Origin: Myxococcales bacterium
GTDB taxonomy: Bacteria; Myxococcota_A; Polyangia; Haliangiales; Haliangiaceae
Assembly: GCA_947483555.1 (NCBI GenBank)
Contig: CANKMW010000023.1
Span: forward strand, 31,976-95,975
Direction of reading: 5' to 3'
Length of the DNA stretch: 64,000 nucleotides
Shown here: positions 1 to 9,011 of the stretch, in pieces
How the letters are laid out: each line of letters opens with the position of its first letter
How positions within the stretch are numbered: position 1 is the stretch's first letter
Notes under the pieces: generated by a model
Databases searched by the model: none
What the model was told of the DNA's origin: nothing
What the model saw: only the letters and a program-made list of their open reading frames with translations
Translations under genes and position numbers: made by a program

Positions 1-731
1 TGCAGGTAGCGCAGCGCGGGCACGGCGCGGAAGCGGCGCCGCTCGCGCTCGGTGAAGGTCTGCTCCTCGCGGGGCAAGATCCACGGCGGGGTGCGCTGGA
101 ACAGGTGCAGCTGGCCGACCTGGGGCGCGATCTGGGGCACGAACTGGATCGCGCTGGCGCCGGTGCCGATCACGGCGACGGTGCGACCGTCGAGCGGGTA
201 GTCGTGATCCCAGCTCGCCGAGTGCCAGCTGCGGCCGGCGAAACGCTCGCGGCCGGGCACGGCGGGCAGCAGCGGGCGGCTGAGCCCGCCCATCGCGGCG
301 ACCACCGCCGTGCTCTCGAAGCGGCGGCCGTCGCGGGTGCGCACCGTCCACGTCGCGCGCGACTCGTCGAGCTCCGCCGATGCGACCTCGGCGCTGAAAC
401 GCACCTTGCGGTGGAGCTGGTAGTGCGCGGCGCAGCGCTCGATGTAGGCCCGGATCTCCGGCTGCGGCGCGTAGGTCTGCGACCAGTCGGGGTTGGGGAA
501 GAACGAGAACGAGTACAGGTGCGCGGGCACGTCGCAGGCGCAGCCCGGATAGTGATTGTCGCGCCAGGTGCCGCCGATGGCGTCGGCACGCTCGAGGATG
601 ACGAAGTCGTCCATGCCGGCCTCGAGCAGCTTGATCGCCATGCACAGGCCCGCGAACCCGGAGCCGATGATGACGACCCCGACGCGTTCGCTGGCGCTGG
701 CGCTGGCGCTGGTGGTCGCCGCGGCGTTCAT
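1..731 (-). CDS. Flavin-containing Baeyer-Villiger-type monooxygenase (3' end beyond window)
   Basis: Start ATG is at 731 and the frame stays open to base 1, so about 243 N-terminal residues are visible and the C-terminus is missing. Near residue 20 there is a FAD Rossmann motif (GSGFAG), then GGTWRDNHYPG, which is typical of Baeyer-Villiger and related class B flavin monooxygenases. The signature F-x-G-x3-H-x3-W-D is present as FAGRSWHSASWD at about residues 164-175, followed by a second dinucleotide motif (GTGASA). The expected reaction is NADPH- and O2-dependent oxygenation of a ketone, perhaps a lipid or steroid-like substrate; the actual substrate cannot be read. The start overlaps the stop of the upstream hydrolase gene by ATGA, so both belong to one operon. 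The N-terminus carries a short Ala-Ser repeat. Confidence 0.9.
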   Translation of the reverse strand, partial: MNAAATTSASASASERVGVVIIGSGFAGLCMAIKLLEAGMDDFVILERADAIGGTWRDNHYPGCACDVPAHLYSFSFFPNPDWSQTYAPQPEIRAYIERCAAHYQLHRKVRFSAEVASAELDESRATWTVRTRDGRRFESTAVVAAMGGLSRPLLPAVPGRERFAGRSWHSASWDHDYPLDGRTVAVIGTGASAIQFVPQIAPQVGQLHLFQRTPPWILPREEQTFTERERRRFRAVPALRYL

Positions 732-1615
732 CACGCCACCTCCTGCGACGGCCACGCGCCGCGCAGGTTGCCGCGCAGCTCGCCGGCGTCGCCGAACAGT
801 CGCTCGCGCCAGGTGGCCAGCAAGGCGGTGGTGTCGCGATCGTCGGGGTGGAACCCGGGCCGGAAGTACGACAGGTACGCGGGCAGGAGGCGCGTGAAGT
901 AGCCCGGGTAGATCCACATGTGGGCGGCGCCGCGGGCCCAGCGCCAGGGTCGGAACAGGAGGCGGCGCTGGGCGAGGAAGTGCGCGTGGACCCAGGCGGT
1001 GAAGGCGAAGAAGATGATGGTGGTGAGGATCATGATGCCAGCGCGGCGAGCGTAGCCGCCGCCGGCGGCGCGGTAGACGTCGAACGCCACCGCCTTGTGC
1101 TCGCTCTCCTCGAGCGCGTGCCAGGTCCACAACGGCCGGATCGCCGGGTCCATCTCGTCGCGCATCCGCTGGTTGCGGAGCGCGGCCTCGGCGAGCATGG
1201 CCGTGAAGTGCTCGAGGGCGCAGGTGGCGGCGAGCTGCGAGCGGGCGGGCAACCCGCGGCGGACCAGGGCCAGCAGACCCTTGAGCTGGCGTTCGAGCTT
1301 CGCGGCCGAGGTCAGACCTTGATCCTGGAACATCTCGTTGAAGGCGCGGTGCTCCTTGCCGTGCATCGCCTCCTGGCCGATGAAGCCGGTGACGTCGGCG
1401 TCGAGCCGGGGATCGGTCACGTGGTGGCGGAGCTTCTTGACCGACTCGACGAAGAAGCGCTCGCCCTCCGGGAACAGCAACGATAACGCGTCGAGGAACG
1501 TGCTCTGGAACGGGTCGCCGCGGTACCAGTCGATGGGCACCCGCGCGGGGTCGAAGACGAAGTCGACCTGACGGCGGGGGATCTCGGCAGAGACGGCGAG
1601 GTTCTCGGTTCCCAT
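731..1615 (-). CDS. Metal-dependent hydrolase family protein (PF10118-like, diiron helical fold)
   Basis: A 294-residue protein with no signal peptide. It is all-helical and contains ferritin-like metal-ligand patterns, E-x2-H-x2-E-H in QEAMHGKEHRAF (about residues 83-94) and HALEESEHKAVAF (about 166-178). This layout fits the family annotated as predicted metal-dependent hydrolase (PF10118), usually found beside monooxygenases, reductases and TetR regulators of lipid or hydrocarbon metabolism. The family's reaction is not well established. A good ribosome site (GGAGG, five bases before ATG) supports the start at 1615. It is the first gene of an operon with the downstream monooxygenase, and an inverted repeat lies about 20-35 bases upstream. 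Confidence 0.8.
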   Translation of the reverse strand: MGTENLAVSAEIPRRQVDFVFDPARVPIDWYRGDPFQSTFLDALSLLFPEGERFFVESVKKLRHHVTDPRLDADVTGFIGQEAMHGKEHRAFNEMFQDQGLTSAAKLERQLKGLLALVRRGLPARSQLAATCALEHFTAMLAEAALRNQRMRDEMDPAIRPLWTWHALEESEHKAVAFDVYRAAGGGYARRAGIMILTTIIFFAFTAWVHAHFLAQRRLLFRPWRWARGAAHMWIYPGYFTRLLPAYLSYFRPGFHPDDRDTTALLATWRERLFGDAGELRGNLRGAWPSQEVA

Positions 1616-1635
1616 GGTGACCTCCGGGGTCGTTG

Positions 1636-1650
1636 TTGACTTTGCGTCAA
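1636..1650. promoter_or_regulatory. Inverted repeat, probable operator of the hydrolase-monooxygenase operon
   Basis: TTGAC-N5-GTCAA is a perfect 5-bp inverted repeat with a five-base spacer, 21 bases upstream of the hydrolase start codon and between it and the divergent lipoprotein gene. The size and position suit a dimeric repressor, such as the TetR family often linked to these enzymes. No regulator gene is visible nearby, so the assignment is inference. Confidence 0.45.
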
Positions 1651-1747
1651 TAAGAGCCCGGTGAGTAGGTGCGAACGTGCCGGCCTCTTATCATCTGGGG
1701 CCATGATCGTCGGTGGGAAACGTCCCGACGCTGGTACCCTGGTGGCG

Positions 1748-2710
1748 ATGCCCCACGTCCGCAGCGCGATGTTCATGGCCATGCTCGGCGCGGTCGGCCT
1801 CGGGTGCGGATCGAGCAGCGGCGGCGGTGACGTCGACGCCGCGGTCACGACCGGGCGAGTGCAGGTCATCCTGTTCACCCACATCGAGGACAGCACGCCA
1901 GGTGGCGCGCTGGGCACCCAGGGGAGCCGCGACCAGTATCTCGGACTGCGCGCTCGGCTGATCGATGTTGCAGGTCGGGCGCGCGCCCACGATCTGACCT
2001 GGGTCCTGCAGCCGGACTGGAAGTACCTCGAGGCCGCGCGGCTGTACGAGGATGCGACCACCACCGCGGACACCGGCGGCAAGAACCTGTTCCGCTACCT
2101 GCGCGACGATCTCGGTGCGGTCATCGATCCGCACTCGCACGAGAACGGCGGCTACAACTACACCGACGTCGCGTATCTGCTCGACGTGCTGGAGGTCGGC
2201 GGCAGCACCGTGATCGGCGGGCACATCTGGGATCCGACCCTGACCCAGTTCCAGGCCTGGGATCGCTTCCGCCAGCCGGTCGCCGGCGAGCATTACCCGA
2301 CCGCGAGCTGGCGTGGCGACATCCTGATCGGTGCCGGCACGCCTGGCCACGTCAATGACCCGCTGATGAGCGGCATCTGGCGGCCGCGCGCGCGCGACGA
2401 CTTCTTCACCGACGATCCCGCTGGCAACATCGTGGCGGTGGGTCAGTGGCGCGACGATGTCGTGGGCGTCGAGGAGCTGGTCGCGCTGTACGCCGCTGGC
2501 ACGGTCGCGCCGGGCGACCCGCTCACGGCGTCATGGAACATCAACCCGGCCTCGATCACGGCACCCAGCGGACCGCAGCAGATCGACGACACGGTGTTCG
2601 CGCCGATCGCCGCGCTGCGCGATCAGGGTGCCGTGGTGAGCACCGACTTCACCAGCCTGGTCGCCGCCTGGCGTGCCCAGGGCGCGACCGCCTTCGTGTA
2701 TCAGCCGTAG
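1748..2710 (+). CDS. Putative secreted lipoprotein of unknown function
   Basis: About 320 residues from the ATG at 1748. This start was chosen because it gives a short hydrophobic signal ending in a lipobox (VGLGC), followed by a Ser/Gly tether; the frame continues upstream but adds nothing signal-like. The mature part includes TGRVQVILFTHIED near the start and the motif VIDPHSHENGGYNYTD in the middle. His/Asp-rich turns of this kind occur in sugar-active or deacetylase-type TIM-like barrels, but I cannot place the protein in a family. It is transcribed divergently from the hydrolase operon and convergently with the reductase gene. Function unknown. Confidence 0.7.
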   Translation: MPHVRSAMFMAMLGAVGLGCGSSSGGGDVDAAVTTGRVQVILFTHIEDSTPGGALGTQGSRDQYLGLRARLIDVAGRARAHDLTWVLQPDWKYLEAARLYEDATTTADTGGKNLFRYLRDDLGAVIDPHSHENGGYNYTDVAYLLDVLEVGGSTVIGGHIWDPTLTQFQAWDRFRQPVAGEHYPTASWRGDILIGAGTPGHVNDPLMSGIWRPRARDDFFTDDPAGNIVAVGQWRDDVVGVEELVALYAAGTVAPGDPLTASWNINPASITAPSGPQQIDDTVFAPIAALRDQGAVVSTDFTSLVAAWRAQGATAFVYQP

Positions 2711-2735
2711 CGGAATCCGCTGCGGGGCACCAGAA

Positions 2736-5700
2736 TCAACGCAGGTAACGCGCGATGACGGCGTCGTCGATCCGCGGCCGGACGACGCCGAGCTCGGCGA
2801 CCGCAGCGACGGTGCGGTCGCACGGCCACGGCCCGCTGCCGAGCGCGAAGCCCGACGCCGGGAAGAACGACGCCAGCGCGGCGAGGCGCGACGAGCGGGC
2901 TCGCACCAGGGCGGCGCGGAAGCGGTCGTACGGTGCCGGCGCGACGGTGACGCCGGCCGCGATCATGGCGCGGCCGAGGCGGGCGTAGGTCATGGACTGC
3001 TCGACGTTGGCCAGGTGGTAGGTGCCGCCACCGAGCGGCGCCGCGACCAGCAGCGCGACGATCGCGGCGGCGACGAAGTCGACCGGCGTCATGTCGAGGA
3101 TGGCGTGGTCGAGATCGAGGTAGAGCCCGAGCTCGGTCGCGCCGGCGAGATAGCGATGGAGGAAGTCGTCGGGGTTGCCGCCACCGCGCCGGGCGTGGCC
3201 GGCGATGAGCGCGGGGCGATAGACGGCGACCGGCAGGCCGCTCGCAGCGGCCGCGCGGGCGTGGGTCTCCGCGATCCACTTCGACAGCCCGTACGGCGTC
3301 CCGGCCTGCGCCGCGGACTCGGTGAGCATGGTGGTCTCGTCACCGTCGGCAGGCGCCGTGCTGATGGTCGACACCAGGTGGAATGGACGGGCGCGGCCGC
3401 CGGCCGCGGCGAGCTCGAGCAAGGCCAGCGTGCCGCCGACGTTGGCGGCCCGCAGGCTGGCGTAGGGTGCCAGCCAGCTCACGACGGCGCCGGCGTGGAG
3501 CACGACGTCGATGTCGGCGGCGACGGCGTGGTGGGCGCGATCGTCGAGGCCGAGGCGCGGCGCCGCCAGATCGCCGGCGATCGTGCGCAGGCGGCCGGCC
3601 GGAGGTGGCGCGATGCCGTGGCCAGCGAGGGTGGCGGCGACACGGGCGCTGGCGGCGGCGTCATCGGTGGCGCGCACCAGCGCGACCACGTGCAGGGAGG
3701 TGCGTGTGATCAGGGCCTCGATCAAGTGCGCGCCCAGGAACCCGGTGGCGCCGGTGACCAGGACGGTGGTGAGTGGCAGCCGTGGCTTCGCGAGCGGCGT
3801 CGCGATGGGCGGCGTGCGCGCGAGATCGGCGGCGGCGAGGGCTCGATGGGCCGGCGCGGCCCCATGGGCGGCGAAGCTGTCAAGGCGGGCGGCGAGGTCG
3901 TCGATCGTCGATGCCTCGAACCACAGCGCGAGCGGCACGTCGCGGCCAAGGTCGTCGCCGAGGGCGGTGAGGATCTCGGCGGCGGCCAGCGAGTCGACGC
4001 CGGCGTCGGCGAGGGGGTCGTGCGGGCCGAGGCGGCGGCCGAGCGTGCGCGACACGATGCGGGCGATGCGCGATGCGAGCTCGGTTTCGGCTGCGGCTTC
4101 GGTTTCGGTTTCGGCTTCGGTTTCGGTTTCGGTTTCGGCTACGGTTTCGGTTTCGGCTGCGGTGCGAATGCCGGCGAGGGCGGCGAGGCGCGCGCCGTGG
4201 CGGCGGTCGATCGCCCCGCGCGCCAGCTTGCCGCTGGCGGTGAGCTGGCCGTTGTCGACGCTCGGCGCCTCGGCCACCAGGAGCACGCCGCGGGGTTGCT
4301 CCCAGGCGGCGAGGCCGGCACGGCGAGCGTGGGTGCGCAACGCGGCGAGCACGGCTGCGGCGGCGTCGGGGCGCTCGATCAGCGCTTCGAGCGCGGCCGA
4401 GTCGCCGAGCAGGCGGCCGAGCGCGTCGCGGTGCGGCAGGACCAGCGCGGCGATCCCGGGCGCGCCGGCGGCGGTGTGAACGTAGACGCGGTCGACGATC
4501 GCCGCCGTCGCGAGCGCGGCCTCGACGCGCTCGGCCGACACGAACTCGCCCTGGGCGAGCTTGACGGTGTTGCGCAGGCGGCCGATCACCCGCACCGTGC
4601 CGCCGGCGCCGCGCTCACCCAGATCGCCGGTGGCGAAGTAGCCCTCGCCGTCGATCGCCGCCGCGGTCGCCGCTGGATCGCCGAGGTAGCCAGCGATCAC
4701 GTGCGGGGTGCGCACCCAGATCTCGCCGCGGGCGGGCGCACCGGGATCCGCGGCGTCGCCAGGAGTCGGCACCAGCTTGACCTCGACATGGGCCTGGATG
4801 CGGCCGTCGACGGTGATGGTCCCGACCTCGGTGCTGCCGTAGCCCTCGGTGACCCAGATGCCGGCAAAGCAGCGGCGCAGGAAGCCCAGCACCTCGGGGC
4901 TGACCGGCGCGCTGCCGACCGAGAGCGACTGTAGATTCCGGCCGAACGCCAGCCGGGCCTCGGCAAGTGCGCGGGCTTCGTGCGACGCGCGCGGGGTGTC
5001 AGGTTCGGCGGCGATCGCCGCCCGCAATCGCCGCTGGTAGCTGGCATGCAGGACATCGAACAGGCGCGGCACCGAGCCGAGCAGCGTCGGCTCGAACCCG
5101 CGCAGCTCGTCCATCAGGTGGGCACCGCCACGCGAGAACGCGATGGCGGCGCCGTGCACGAGCAGCCCGGGCAGGAACATGCGCTCGCTCAGATGGGAGA
5201 GCGGCTGAAACGACAGATGGCGCGCCGGCTGGCCGACGCCGTAGGTGGCGAGCATGGCGTGGAACGTGGCGTAGCTGCGCATCGCGCCGCGCGGCGTCCC
5301 GGTGCTGCCGCTGGTGAACAGGACCGTGTACAGCTCGTCCTCGCGGCGTGGCGGCGGCGGCGGCGGGGCCGCGCTGGCGCCAGCGGCGATCAGGTCCTCG
5401 ACGCGAACCCGCGCCGGTCCGGCCCCCGATCGGAGCGCCGGCCACGCCCGCGCCGCTTCCTCGCTGGCGTCGCACACCACCAGCAGGCGGAGCCCCGGCG
5501 CGAGCGCGGCGAGCCGGTCGGCGTCGGCGGCCTCGCACACCAGGATCGCGGGCCGGGTCAGCGCGAGGACGCTGGCGGCGCGCTCGGCGCCGTCGTCGGG
5601 CGCCAGCGGCACCGACACGTAGCCACGGGCGATCGCCGCCAGGTCGGCCATGATCCACTCCGGCCGGTTACGGGTGGCGATGGCGAGAAAGATGCGGCCG

Positions 5701-6710
5701 TCGTGGTGGGCGGCCGGGTCCGGATCGACGCGCGCCGCCAGCGCGCGACCGAGCGCCATCGCCTGCGTCCAGACCTCGCCATAACCCAACGCTGGGTCGG
5801 GCGCGCTGGCGAGAAACAGCGGTCGGTCGCGGTGCAGCGCGAAGGCGCGGCGCATGGTCGCGAGCAGGGTGTCGGCGAACAGCTCGGCGGCGAGCACCTG
5901 GCACGCCGCGACCGCGAGCGCGGCGGTGCCGCCCGGTGGCGCCGTGAGGGTGATGCGCACGTAGCGAGCGACGCAACCGTCGTCGACCTCGACCCGCAGC
6001 CTGCCGGCGGCGGCGGCGGTGTGTTCGTGGCTGTAGCTCCCCGGCGGTGGGTCGCCGGCCGGGGTCGCGAAGCTGAACCTGACGATCGTGACCCGCGCTC
6101 CCGCCGCCACGCCGTCGAGGTCAGCGTGGACCGCCGCGACGAAGCTCGGCTTGCCCAGATCGATCTCCCACCACGCGATCGGCTCCGCTTCGGTCGCGGC
6201 CGCCCACGGCGGTAGCCCGCCCGCGGTGGTGGTCGCGCGCGTCGACTGGCGCGTGTAGCAGTACCCGGCGGCGTCGTGGATCGGAATGACCTCCTCGAGG
6301 CCGTCGAGCGATCGGATCAGCCCGCGCCGCTGCACGCGCAGGTGGGCAACCAGGGGCGCCCGCCGCGCGTCGTCGATCTCGATCGGCGGGGTCGATGCCG
6401 TCAGCGTCCACGACTCGTTGGCGGCGCCGCTGCCAAGGCCGGGCCGCACCAGCTCGATCGCCCACGCCGCGCGCCAGCGATGCCCGTCCGGCTCGCCGTC
6501 GACCGGCGCCAGCGCCACCGTTGCACGGCCGGCGTCGAGCCGCAGCTCGAGGCTGACCTCCTCCGCGGTCCCCATCACCTCGACCGCCGTACCGGCGGCG
6601 CCCAGGCGAACCGGCGGCCGGCCGTCGAGCGAGATAACCAGCGCGCGACCAGCCAGCTCGGCGACGAGCCACGCCTCGCTCGGCGTCCAGCTCACGACCG
6701 GCTCGGGCAC
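2736..6710 (-). CDS. Carboxylic acid reductase-like A-PCP-R protein with a discoidin-like N-terminal region
   Basis: A 1324-residue multidomain enzyme. Residues about 140-265 resemble a discoidin (F5/8 type C) beta-sandwich, with WWEIDLGKP at 180-188 and RYVRITL near 249. An adenylation domain follows (about 285-845) with FTSGSTGTPRG near 463, GYGSTE, GYFATGDLGE and a late Lys motif SGKLARG. A Thr/Glu linker (about 850-877) is encoded by a GGTTTC array. Next is a carrier domain with phosphopantetheine site DAGVDSL (Ser907), then a thioester reductase with TGATGFLG near 985 and catalytic YGLSK at 1140-1144. Known A-T-R enzymes activate a carboxylic or fatty acid and release it as the aldehyde using NADPH. 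The start is a GTG with no strong ribosome site, so the extreme N-terminus is uncertain. It lies 35 bases downstream of the DUF4139 gene. Confidence 0.88.
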   Translation of the reverse strand: MPEPVVSWTPSEAWLVAELAGRALVISLDGRPPVRLGAAGTAVEVMGTAEEVSLELRLDAGRATVALAPVDGEPDGHRWRAAWAIELVRPGLGSGAANESWTLTASTPPIEIDDARRAPLVAHLRVQRRGLIRSLDGLEEVIPIHDAAGYCYTRQSTRATTTAGGLPPWAAATEAEPIAWWEIDLGKPSFVAAVHADLDGVAAGARVTIVRFSFATPAGDPPPGSYSHEHTAAAAGRLRVEVDDGCVARYVRITLTAPPGGTAALAVAACQVLAAELFADTLLATMRRAFALHRDRPLFLASAPDPALGYGEVWTQAMALGRALAARVDPDPAAHHDGRIFLAIATRNRPEWIMADLAAIARGYVSVPLAPDDGAERAASVLALTRPAILVCEAADADRLAALAPGLRLLVVCDASEEAARAWPALRSGAGPARVRVEDLIAAGASAAPPPPPPRREDELYTVLFTSGSTGTPRGAMRSYATFHAMLATYGVGQPARHLSFQPLSHLSERMFLPGLLVHGAAIAFSRGGAHLMDELRGFEPTLLGSVPRLFDVLHASYQRRLRAAIAAEPDTPRASHEARALAEARLAFGRNLQSLSVGSAPVSPEVLGFLRRCFAGIWVTEGYGSTEVGTITVDGRIQAHVEVKLVPTPGDAADPGAPARGEIWVRTPHVIAGYLGDPAATAAAIDGEGYFATGDLGERGAGGTVRVIGRLRNTVKLAQGEFVSAERVEAALATAAIVDRVYVHTAAGAPGIAALVLPHRDALGRLLGDSAALEALIERPDAAAAVLAALRTHARRAGLAAWEQPRGVLLVAEAPSVDNGQLTASGKLARGAIDRRHGARLAALAGIRTAAETETVAETETETEAETETEAAAETELASRIARIVSRTLGRRLGPHDPLADAGVDSLAAAEILTALGDDLGRDVPLALWFEASTIDDLAARLDSFAAHGAAPAHRALAAADLARTPPIATPLAKPRLPLTTVLVTGATGFLGAHLIEALITRTSLHVVALVRATDDAAASARVAATLAGHGIAPPPAGRLRTIAGDLAAPRLGLDDRAHHAVAADIDVVLHAGAVVSWLAPYASLRAANVGGTLALLELAAAGGRARPFHLVSTISTAPADGDETTMLTESAAQAGTPYGLSKWIAETHARAAAASGLPVAVYRPALIAGHARRGGGNPDDFLHRYLAGATELGLYLDLDHAILDMTPVDFVAAAIVALLVAAPLGGGTYHLANVEQSMTYARLGRAMIAAGVTVAPAPYDRFRAALVRARSSRLAALASFFPASGFALGSGPWPCDRTVAAVAELGVVRPRIDDAVIARYLR
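4083..4162. repeat. GGTTTC hexamer array A, inside the reductase gene
   Basis: About 13 units of GGTTTC and one-base variants (GGCTTC, GGCTGC, GGCTAC). In the sense of the host gene the unit is GAAACC, read as alternating Thr-Glu with some Ala. It forms the acidic low-complexity linker between the adenylation and carrier domains. Frame is preserved through the whole tract. Confidence 0.95.
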
Positions 6711-6744
6711 GGGCGCCAGCGTATCTGATACCGTGCCGCCGCGC

Positions 6745-8970
6745 TCACGGCGGAGCGGACGGCTCGAGCGTGAGGCCCTCGACCTCGGTCTGGACCTTGA
6801 TGCGGGCCTCGATCTGACGGGCGCTGGCGGTGGCCAGTGACCGCGACAGATCGTCGGCGCGGGCGCTGGCGGCGGTCAGGCTGGCGATGAGGCGCTTGCG
6901 CAGCTCGGCGGCGTCGGTGCCCGGTAGCTTGCCGACCGAGGTCAGGCTGCGCTCGAGATCACCGGCGCGCGCGGTGACGTCGGCGAGTTGCTGGCGCAGG
7001 GCGGCCAGCTCGGTCTCGACCTTGCCCAGCTCGGCGCGCGCGACGGCGATGTCCTTGACCCGCGCCAGCATCGCCGGCGGCAGGCTGGTGCCCTCGAGGT
7101 AGAGGCCGAGGGTGGCGCCGTCGCGATCGAGGATGGTGAGGCGTCGTTCGACCGGCTGGCGCTCTTCGATGACCAGCTTGCTGGTGCGGCCAGGCGCCAG
7201 CGGCACCGGCACCAGCACGGCATGGTCGCCACGCTCGGCGCCCGGCGGCAGGTCGCCCATCGTGTAGCCGCTGGTCGGGACGTGGCGCAGGAAGATGCGG
7301 GTCGCCGGTCGAGCACCGGCCTCGATCGAGTACGTGGTGCGCCGGATCATCGCGTTCTCGACGATCGCGACGCCGCGGTCGATGGCGACCAGTCGCGACG
7401 GCCGTTCGTCGCCGGTGGTCGCGACCCGCACCCGCGTGCCGCCGTCGACGGCATAGGGCAGGTAGGTGGTCTCGCCGCCGGCGGTCCGTCGCATCAGGCC
7501 CTCGCCGGCGAAGCTGCCGTCGGCGTAGACCGCGACCGGTCCCGGCTCGAGGCCGAGCCCGGCGGGTAGCTCGACCCGTGCGGCGCGCAGCGGGTGCAGG
7601 TCGGAGCCCGGGGCGCCGGGGTCGGGGCGGAACAGGAAGACATCCTGACCGACGACGCGGCGGCTGAGCACCGACACCAGCGTCGACGTGCCGCTCGGCA
7701 CCGTGACCCGTTCGCCGAGCTCGTGACGGGTCGACCCGGCGACCTCGGTGGTGGTGGTGGTGGCGCGCACGCTGCGCTCGAGCCGCGCCGAGCCCGATCG
7801 CCGGCTGCCGCCGCCGGCCCCGCCGTCGGCGGCGCGGTCGCCGATCTCGAACTCGACGCGCTGGTCGTGGCTCGCGGCGCGGCCGATCGGCATGGTGTCG
7901 CCGAACGGACGGATGTCGAGCGTCTGCTCGACGCCGCGCTCGATCAACGCGGTCCGGACCGCGGCGGCGCGCCGCGCCGACAACCCCCACGGGTCGGTCT
8001 CGCCGGCGGCGGCGTGACCGGCGATCGCGACGCTGGTGATGTCCGGATTGCCGCGCAACACCGCGGCGACCGCGTCGAGGATCGGGCTGGCCGCGACGCC
8101 GGGGCTGGCGGCGCCGGCGCCGAAGTAGATCTTGTCGAGGATGACGATCTGGTTGGCGGTCACGACCACGCGTCCGCGATCCGGACATCCGTCGTCGTCG
8201 TCGAGCCCGTTGTAGGCCTCGGACTCGTCGGGGCACCGATCGTCGACATCGGCGATCCGATCGTGATCGTTGTCGGCGTCGGGACAGCCGTCGTCGTCCT
8301 CGAAGCCATCTCGATCTTCACCGGCGCCGGGGCAGCTGTCGCTGGCATCGGCGATGCTGTCACCGTCGCGGTCGCCCGGCGATGCGCTCTCGGCGGTGAC
8401 CGGCGCCAGCGCGCCAGGCTGGATCATGATGCCGCTGGCGTCCGGCCGCGGCACGAAGTGGGGGGTGCGAAGGTCGGTCGAGAATGACAGCGGCGCGCCG
8501 GTGGCCAGCGTCAGGCGCACGCCCTCCCAGCCTTCCTCGGAGACGTTGTCGACCATGGCCCAGGCCTGGAGCAGCACGTCGCCGCCCGGCTGGTCGGGCA
8601 GCGCGACGCGGTAGGTGGTCTTCCACGCCGCGGTCGGGACCGCGTACGACACGGTCACCCGGCGGCCCGGCTTCGAGAGCACGACGTCGACGACCACGCG
8701 GCCGCCCTCGCTCTCGGCCGGCGTCGGCAGGACGGCTGCCACCTGCTGGGCCTCGCCGTCCTGGTCGATCACGGTGAGCGTCTTGATCACGTCGTCGACC
8801 TCGTGCGGGCGGAGCACCAGGCGCAGCCGATCGGTCACCAGCGTGCCCGAGCGCTCGAAGTGGCCGATGCCGCTCTGGAACAGCACCACGCGGTCGAGGC
8901 GCAGCGCGGGTGGACGGGTGGCGGCACAGCCGGCGACCAGGGTCGCGGCGGCGAGCGAGAACGTGCGCAT
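6745..8970 (-). CDS. DUF4139 lipoprotein interrupted by thrombospondin type 3 repeats and an OmpA-like domain
   Basis: 741 residues from ATG 8970, preceded by a strong ribosome site (GGAGG). The N-terminus is a lipoprotein signal (LVAGC, then ATRPP). A DUF4139-like beta region follows (about 30-185), including AAWKTTYRVALP. At about residues 190-270 lie calcium-binding thrombospondin type 3 repeats of the D-x-D-x-D-G-x2-D type (DRDGDSIADASDSCPG and similar). Residues about 270-360 look like an OmpA C-terminal domain (LDKIYFGAG, then VAIAGHAAAGETDPWGLSARR), which in other proteins binds peptidoglycan. The DUF4139 fold resumes (LVSVLSRRVVGQDVFLFRPD, then VYADGSFAGEGL), and the end is a coiled coil (about 650-741). 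It is probably an outer-membrane lipoprotein in the periplasm tied to the cell wall. The insertion inside DUF4139 is unusual. Confidence 0.85.
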   Translation of the reverse strand: MRTFSLAAATLVAGCAATRPPALRLDRVVLFQSGIGHFERSGTLVTDRLRLVLRPHEVDDVIKTLTVIDQDGEAQQVAAVLPTPAESEGGRVVVDVVLSKPGRRVTVSYAVPTAAWKTTYRVALPDQPGGDVLLQAWAMVDNVSEEGWEGVRLTLATGAPLSFSTDLRTPHFVPRPDASGIMIQPGALAPVTAESASPGDRDGDSIADASDSCPGAGEDRDGFEDDDGCPDADNDHDRIADVDDRCPDESEAYNGLDDDDGCPDRGRVVVTANQIVILDKIYFGAGAASPGVAASPILDAVAAVLRGNPDITSVAIAGHAAAGETDPWGLSARRAAAVRTALIERGVEQTLDIRPFGDTMPIGRAASHDQRVEFEIGDRAADGGAGGGSRRSGSARLERSVRATTTTTEVAGSTRHELGERVTVPSGTSTLVSVLSRRVVGQDVFLFRPDPGAPGSDLHPLRAARVELPAGLGLEPGPVAVYADGSFAGEGLMRRTAGGETTYLPYAVDGGTRVRVATTGDERPSRLVAIDRGVAIVENAMIRRTTYSIEAGARPATRIFLRHVPTSGYTMGDLPPGAERGDHAVLVPVPLAPGRTSKLVIEERQPVERRLTILDRDGATLGLYLEGTSLPPAMLARVKDIAVARAELGKVETELAALRQQLADVTARAGDLERSLTSVGKLPGTDAAELRKRLIASLTAASARADDLSRSLATASARQIEARIKVQTEVEGLTLEPSAPP

Positions 8971-9011
8971 GAGTTCCTCCACCCCAGGAGTGGAGGCGAA
9001 CCCGGCGCCGG

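Noticed and set aside
2673..4934. Long open frame on the plus strand opposite the reductase, containing a Gly-Phe repeat
   Set aside because: It is an antisense shadow of the GC-rich reductase gene; the reductase frame has all domain motifs and the shadow has none.
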